26,124 nt of DNA from the NCBI RefSeq assembly GCF_001186125.1, contig NW_014039990.1:19141-45264 (forward strand), in the 5' to 3' direction. The translations under genes were made by a program, and so were the position numbers. Below, one piece after another: positions 20,931 through 26,124 of this stretch; position 1 is the first letter of the stretch; each line of letters opens with the position of its first letter. This stretch comes from Sphaeroforma arctica JP610. Its lineage: Eukaryota; Opisthokonta; Ichthyosporea; Ichthyophonida. The notes beneath the pieces were generated by a model that was not told the origin of the DNA, searched no databases, and saw only the letters and a program-made list of their open reading frames with translations.

Positions 20931-21095
20931 CTTGGAAAATTCAAATACCGCCACGGGAGTTGGTCTCCTTGGTATTTATAACAGCGAGTTAAAGAGTGGC
21001 AGTGTGCTTTCAAAAAGTTTCTCATACTGACCATATGAAATTTTAAGCTGGCTTATTCAAGTTGTTTGAAATAAAAGCATAAACACCAGAAGACT
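20931..21095 (-). repeat. Worn fragment of the second LTR family, copy C
   Basis: GTTTCTCATACTGACCATAT (about 21,018-21,037) and the bases on either side align with 15391-15480 (GTTTCTCATACTGATCATAT, then the GCTGGC/CCTGGC, GTTGTTTGAA/GTGGTTGAAC and AAACACCA blocks). Same orientation as copy B. Much more diverged; neither end was found. Confidence 0.65.
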
Positions 21096-21307
21096 TACAT
21101 TTGCACTTTGTTGCAAGTCTAACACTGGCATCTGGATACTTTGTAATCCAATATATGCAAATTCAATCTAAAGCAAACTCAACGAACAGGTTGGGATGGA
21201 ATAAAAAGCATCGGGTTTGGTCGAGAGAAGATAACCAATATAAGTGCCTAGAACTGCAATCACAAACAATAGTGTTAGTAACCATCTTTTCACTTTTAGA
21301 AAGGTGA

Positions 21308-22379
21308 TACTGGGCGGGCATGGAATTGACGTATACCGCGAGGTGCAGTCGTACTGTCGGTTTAGTGGCAGGTGACTTGCTGATTTACACAGTCTACAAG
21401 GATGTCGCCCTGCTCACACCAGAAGAACCTACTCGAACTGTCTGAAGATTTGCTCAAAGATATCTACATCACCTAAAGCCTAAAGAAATTCATTAGACAG
21501 AGAACTCAGAGAATAGCGTATCACATGAATATGAATTTATTTCTCATATAACGCATTGTATATCCGACTCCACCTCCCCCTGTATACAGTGCGAGTTGCT
21601 TACATGTTTGTTTGTTATTACAGTCTTGAGATGCAAGCTTTATGTATTATGTTTCCAGGGGAGCACCGAATTGTGATGATACTGACGTACACGACCAGAT
21701 GCAGTCGCAACCTTACAATCAAAAGAGAATTTCTGTATAACTCCCTCAACACTGTGAATCGGTAGGGTATATCCAACCAACACAGCGTTTTCTATACAGG
21801 AGTCGCAGTCGTACGAAAAACTTTTAAATTGTTTTTGTCGAACACACAGTTTTACTATTATTATACGGAAGTCGCAGAGTACTGACCGGTTCTTGTGTAT
21901 GGGTGCGCTAGAAGTGAGAATCATGATTGCTAGCAAGCTGTTGTAAGTGAAGCAAACGAATTCTCTTCTTGATTATCCGATGCAATTTGCGTTCATTTTA
22001 AGTAATTATCTACTCCGGATACCTACACTTTTCTATAATCGTTCATAATTCTTGGAACATTTTTGTCGTGCTTGTGCATGAGTGCGCTACAAGTGAGAAA
22101 AACGATTGCTAGAAAGCCGTTGTAAGTGTAACTCAAAATTCAAATAGTTATTTGTTCAAATATCTACGCTTTTCTGTGATCGCCCACAGATATTGTAATA
22201 TCATGTCCATGCGCATTTTACCAATTTATTGTGAATCCACAACGAATTCGCGTACATCGGCTAAAAGTGCCTCAAGGTATTGTGTGTTGTTTGCTGTATT
22301 TTATACTATCACATTATACCATCATGATTTGCACTCGTTCACTAAAAATGTTCTAGGAGGTCGTGAAACGTGTAGCTAA
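21308..22379. repeat. Cluster of diverged duplications
   Basis: Two pairs are visible. Around 21,320 and 21,677, GACGTA(T/C)AC followed by G(A/G)TGCAGTCG recurs and even encodes similar peptides (LTYTARCSR and LTYTTRCSR). Around 21,891-21,950 and 22,070-22,132, TGCGCTA(G/C)AAGTGAGAA plus GATTGCTAG(C/A)AAG recurs with a 179-base offset, followed by a shared CTAC(A/G)CTTTTCT. A 45-codon open stretch (21,308-21,442, GLVAGDLLIYTVYKDVALL) has no known match. Confidence 0.5.
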
Positions 22380-23106
22380 TCATACAATGATGATCGTTAT
22401 CAACTAAATATACTTCAAATGAGAAGTAAAGTTATCCCCATTTGTACCTCCAATTTCATCACTGTAAAATAGGTTGCTATTTTTACCGGACCTCACTGAT
22501 GAGCAGCAATGTCGAAGTAAAATAATATGAATATCGATATTGTAGTTTTGAAAGTTTGGCAGTAACAAAAGTACATGGTACGTCGATCTCAGATGACGAC
22601 AATGGGGAAAAATCTGCCCGCATTTGCGAGTCATCTTGTTTATACATAGCATCGCAGTTCTATGATGTTAGTTAAATTATGCATGTGGAGAAAATAGGTT
22701 TCCGACGACAGCGGCATGTTGAGGTACGCTTGAAAATTGCAGGAACGCGATTACATAGGGATTATCAGGTTTTAATGACTGATATGTCACTTGAGATTTG
22801 GGCTTTAGTGGTTTTCTCGGGACAGCCATGCTTCTTATCTCTGTGTGCTTCTCTTTCCTCAGAGATGTGGCCACTTTCGCACAACGGGTACATCCACTTT
22901 TGGTTTAAATCATATAACCATTATTGACGACTAAAGAAAGGTGGCGCTGAAGTTGTACGTGGCCATTCGGTCATACGAATGGGCGGTCAGACAGTTATTC
23001 TATATAGGCAAAGCGAATGATAGATTGGAGTATAGAAATTTCAATCGCATGCGAAGAAGAAATATCCACAAATTACAGAATTATTCTATTGCAGAATCGC
23101 CGCAGC
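22380..23106. other. No recognisable gene
   Basis: Short open frames on both strands only (for example 22679-22927 and 22941-23183, plus). No motif, repeat or splice pattern I can support. Confidence 0.4.
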
Positions 23107-23310
23107 CCAACTTGCTACTACGGGGATATCACAGAGCTGCGATCTATGGGTTCGATTCCCCGATTTCCAAAAGTTTTCTGTGATAGCGTGTTGTCGCAGC
23201 GCTACTGAGTCCTGGGGAACAAGGGGACTCGTGCCTAATAGGTTACAGTTTTGTGATATCCTCGTAGTAGCAAGTTGGTTAACCACTCCTACTACGGGGA
23301 TATCACAGGT
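23107..23310. repeat. tRNA-like (SINE-like) hairpin cluster
   Basis: Three copies of a ~20-27-base module. 23107-23133 and 23252-23278 are inverted copies differing at one of 27 bases. 23289-23308 repeats CTACTACGGGGATATCACAG exactly as at 23115-23134. The second and third copies form a 19-bp stem around an 18-base loop that holds GGTTAACC. TAGCAAGTTGGTTA (23268-23281) resembles a pol III A box, and GGTTCGATTCC (23149-23159) is a perfect B box. Together they suggest pieces of a tRNA-derived SINE in both orientations. No complete tRNA cloverleaf is present. Confidence 0.6.
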
Positions 23311-23756
23311 ACAGTATCGACCACGGTGTATAAAGAGGTGTGATCTGGATTTCGTTGCTCGCACCTCGTTTCTAATGTAACTTCTGGGCCATATAGTCTG
23401 GGGAATTACCTAAGAAGTATTCATAGTTCTGGTTACAGAAGCCAGTATAGATAGCATCGACTCGTACGGTATTGATGCTTCGGTGATTCGCAGATTTATT
23501 GTAGTGGCCTGGTGACTTGGAAAAGTAGCTTCTAGTAGAGAGCACGAGATTAACTCTCATCATAGCCCCGCCACTTTTCCCATCCCCCGAATACGAGGCC
23601 ACTTCTTCACTACGATAGTCGTATTCACGGTTGTGTCTCGATCAATCTGGATTGGCACCGTGTGTGTACCGGACACATTTATTGGAGATTCCAGAAGAAT
23701 GGCAGCTAAATATAAGTGTAAAAAAATAGTTCATATAAATTAATGCGGATACGGTT

Positions 23757-23987
23757 TTGGTGTATGTATTTGGAACATGCAGCACATCTAAGTATGACAA
23801 AATTCATCGTTTGCGAATGCAGACAATTTGCAGAGACGATCAACATATCACACACAATTGTATTGATATTAAATCAGTTGAGCGTTGTCCACCGCGACTA
23901 CATTGGCGTACGAATTGCCATTTTATAGCTCCCAACCGAAAATCTTTGGATCACACAAAAATCAATCATGAAGGCTGTGAAGTATAA
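23757..23987 (+). pseudogene. Possible zinc-finger fragment
   Basis: A 76-codon open stretch rich in C and H, KIHRLRMQTICRDDQHITHN, then RCPPRLHWRTNCHFIAPNRK, HTKINHEGCEV. The pattern R..NC.F.......H...NH.GC is reminiscent of the N-terminal WRKY/FLYWCH-like fingers of MULE and FAR1 proteins. The start is arbitrary and no neighbour supports it. Confidence 0.25.
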
Positions 23988-25165
23988 TATACACTATTCC
24001 AAAATATGTATAGGTACAGGAGTTATACTTTACTGACAAGAGTTTGAAATCGCGAAATGCCACAAAATTGCACACACATAACCAGAAGAATGCCACGCAT
24101 GCGACGATATATAACTATCCTTTACTCTGCGTTTGTGTGTGCACAAACCTGGATTTATATCGATCTTCAGTTTGTTGCGGAAGTGTTCTGCGAGCTTAAG
24201 TGCAGATAGTTGCAGATTGCGAGGATTGTCTTGGCCCAGCTGTACATTGAGTGTCGAAATGAGCAAATTGTGTATAAGTATCGCTACGTCTGCTGACAAG
24301 CATGAGAGAAGGGCATAACTGTCGAACTATTGGGAATCATAGTTGGGTGCGTGTGCCGGAGAGATCGAATTGAAGATATACGAGGACCCAATTTTCGTCT
24401 TAAGCACAGAATGTGGATCTGGACTGTACCTACCTACCTACAATAGGCTGATATGGACCAACATGCATTCTTATACCATCTACATGCTCACGGCGGTGTC
24501 CACATAAACACCCCGACTGCACCATAGGCGATGCTGTCCCCATTCATGCAACAGTCAGCTTTGCGTAAAACTATATATTCTTGCGGTGAGTGTGCCATAT
24601 TGCATGTATCAGTGCCCGCTAATGCCATTTAAAACTCAGAGACCAATAACTGCGCGCAGAGGTGTCTCAGATAAAATCCAAAACTAATCCGAGACCAAAA
24701 AACGTATGTGAACCAACATACTTCGATTATAGAGTTTTTGAAGAGCTGCGCATATCGGTCCCTTCGCTTCGTATACGAGTCCGTCTTTTCCTTTCCCCCG
24801 TTATCTGCGCCGATCAAAGCTTTAAGCTCTTTGCGTTCTCTCGGTGTAGCATAGCGTGCTTGCTTAGAAGGAAGTAACTGGTTGCGCAGCCGCCCGTGTG
24901 CCACAGCTACGGACATCCCAGTCTCTCCCAATCCTACGGTTAAATTGCGTGGACGGGGGTTTAAAGGCTAATTTTAATCCACCCGTGGTTAAGATGTAGT
25001 TTGCGGTTTAGGACAACGGTATGTGCCGAATGTGGACAAACTTGGGATCTCTATCGTCGAGTAAGATATGCTGGTCGCGTCAAAGGTACACAGAACCTTT
25101 CCGCGAAAGTTGAATGTACTTTGATCCGAGCTCCCGTTTATCATAACACAAAGCGTGTGCCGCGT
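23988..25165. other. No recognisable gene
   Basis: Open stretches at 24030-24299 and 24629-24931 (minus) and 24662-24877 (plus) show no family motif. Nothing else stands out. Confidence 0.4.
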
Positions 25166-25225
25166 AAATAACAAAAGCACCCCCCCCCCCCCCCTTTGGT
25201 TGAACGTGTTTATAAAACGGATGCA
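25166..25225. repeat. Poly(C)-centred repeat, copy 2
   Basis: C15 run (25180-25194) with flanks resembling 17656-17710. Confidence 0.45.
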
Positions 25226-25371
25226 CAAAATGGAAAATGGGAGCATATCAGAAGTTTAGACTTTCAAATCAGCAATACAGGCACGAATATAGTCACGTGC
25301 GAGGCATGGGTTAGTATGTTTCTGTGTCTAAAGCTATTACTATTGGAATGGATCCTATTGTATAGACTTAC

Positions 25372-25444
25372 CTTCAACATCTTGCAGAAGCACGGCTCCG
25401 ACCTTCGGGCTCTTGTTAGCTTTAATACCTTTCTTGGTATACGA
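25372..25444 (-). CDS. Possible internal exon of an unknown gene
   Basis: On the minus strand a long pyrimidine tract ending TTTCTGATTTATTTGTGTGCAG precedes a 73-nt stretch reading SYTKKGIKANKSPKVGAVLL then QDVE. A consensus donor GTAAGT (25371-25366) follows, and a perfect TACTAAC branch site lies downstream (25316-25310). The next usable AG near 25,260 would bring a stop almost at once, so this could be the penultimate coding exon or a remnant. No family recognised; no partner exon found. Confidence 0.35.
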
Positions 25445-25576
25445 CTGCACACAAATAAATCAGAAATGAGAATGAGAAGAAAAAAAAGCCACAGCTACGC
25501 GGGAACGAGTTTTAATTCATGTACATGCAGATTATAAATTCAGGTCCAATAAAAGAATACAATACTATTCAGGTCA

Positions 25577-25757
25577 GACAACAACAGAATAATATGTATA
25601 AATCCATTCAACATCTCATGCACAGGAATATTCATGACATGAGAGCATCCCAGTGGCAACCAAATTCCACTAGGACAACAAAACAATATATATAAATCCA
25701 TTCAACATCTCATGCACAGCAATACTCATGACATGAGAGCATCCCAGCGGCAACCAT
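25577..25757. repeat. Tandem repeat, unit about 94-97 bp, two copies
   Basis: GACAACA...TATAAATCCATTCAACATC...CATGACATGAGAGCATCCCAG..GGCAACCA occurs twice (25577 to about 25,662 and 25,674 to about 25,755) with few differences. Each unit contains CTCATG...CATGAG, a short inverted repeat. Confidence 0.9.
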
Positions 25758-25810
25758 GCTTGTAAATTTGATAAAGATACTCTTACATACGTAATTAAGT
25801 ATGATTTATG

Positions 25811-26124
25811 TATATATATATATATATATATATGAATACACAGACACAGACAATCACACGCACACATCTATATATACACATATATATGCATACATATATA
25901 CATGTGAATATACATATATACATACACACACACACACACACACACGCACATATATATAATATATAATATATATATATGCATATACATATACGTGAATTTA
26001 TGTGTGCATATTTGTAAACATGGGTTTATATAAATATACACACAGACACACACATAGACACACAGACAAACACAGACACACATTCAAATATAAATATATA
26101 TACACACACACACACATATATATA
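25811..26124. repeat. Compound TA/CA microsatellite
   Basis: Runs of TA, CA, and mixed ATACAT/ACACAGAC units continue to the window edge. No coding value, despite an open minus-strand frame across it. Confidence 0.97.

Noticed and set aside
12285-20970. Shared CGCCACGGGAGTT at 12,290 and 20,953 as a repeat.
   Set aside because: The match is 13 bases only and the flanks do not align; chance is sufficient.
23149-23159. A genuine tRNA gene because of the perfect B box.
   Set aside because: No acceptor stem, anticodon arm or A box at the right distance upstream on the same strand; only SINE-like pieces.
25868-26083. Open minus-strand frame of 71 codons over the right edge.
   Set aside because: It is a translation of the TA/CA microsatellite (repeated V, C, Y, I).
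1-26124. CRISPR arrays, bacterial operons, rRNA genes.
   Set aside because: No regularly spaced direct repeats with unique spacers, no ribosome-binding-site-linked ORF chains, no rRNA-like conserved blocks seen.

Overview
This window comes from a repeat-rich, intron-bearing eukaryotic nuclear genome. The signs are several retroelement families nested in one another, GT-AG introns of about 55-120 bases with recognisable CTRAY/ACTAAC branch sites, dinucleotide microsatellites, and no operon-like layout. I cannot place the species. A fungus, an oomycete or other protist, or a small invertebrate would all fit. No intact ordinary host gene is recognised with confidence, and nearly everything identifiable is transposon-derived.

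Bases 1-12,400 are a retroelement pile with visibly higher GC than the rest. A chromodomain-type Ty3/gypsy fossil lies on the minus strand (about 200-1330). A LINE reverse transcriptase on the plus strand starts near 1990 and is split at 2871 by a full-length Ty1/copia fossil (2872-10290). That element has 255-bp LTRs, a CCAGT target duplication, a half-tRNA(iMet)-type primer site and the domain order gag-PR-INT-RT-RNaseH. A solo LTR of another family (7793-8248, duplication AACGT) sits inside it. The LINE resumes at 10291 in the same reading frame and ends in an A-rich tail near 11,530. A 301-codon ORF with a coiled-coil duplication (11,554-12,459) follows and runs into a CTGT/TA microsatellite.

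Bases 12,500-17,660 hold the most interesting object: a decayed, multi-exon, plus-strand DNA-transposon gene. From 5' to 3' it shows unassigned exons, a SWIM-like zinc finger, an RPKKR patch, a CCHC-type knuckle, linking exons, and a Ulp1/C48-like cysteine peptidase domain that keeps its Q...SCG motif. This order suggests a Mutator-like (MULE) or Zisupton/KDZ-like transposase joined to, or carried with, a SUMO-protease-like domain. A second solo LTR of the 7793-8248 family has landed exactly on a 5' splice site (15,139-15,580). Its GTAAG target duplication rebuilt that site.

Bases 17,660-26,124 are AT-rich and mostly without recognisable genes. They hold a third, worn LTR copy of the same family, poly(C)-centred paired repeats, diverged duplications, a tRNA-like (SINE-like) hairpin cluster at 23.1-23.3 kb, a possible minus-strand exon at 25.4 kb, a 94-97-bp tandem repeat and a long TA/CA microsatellite at the right edge.
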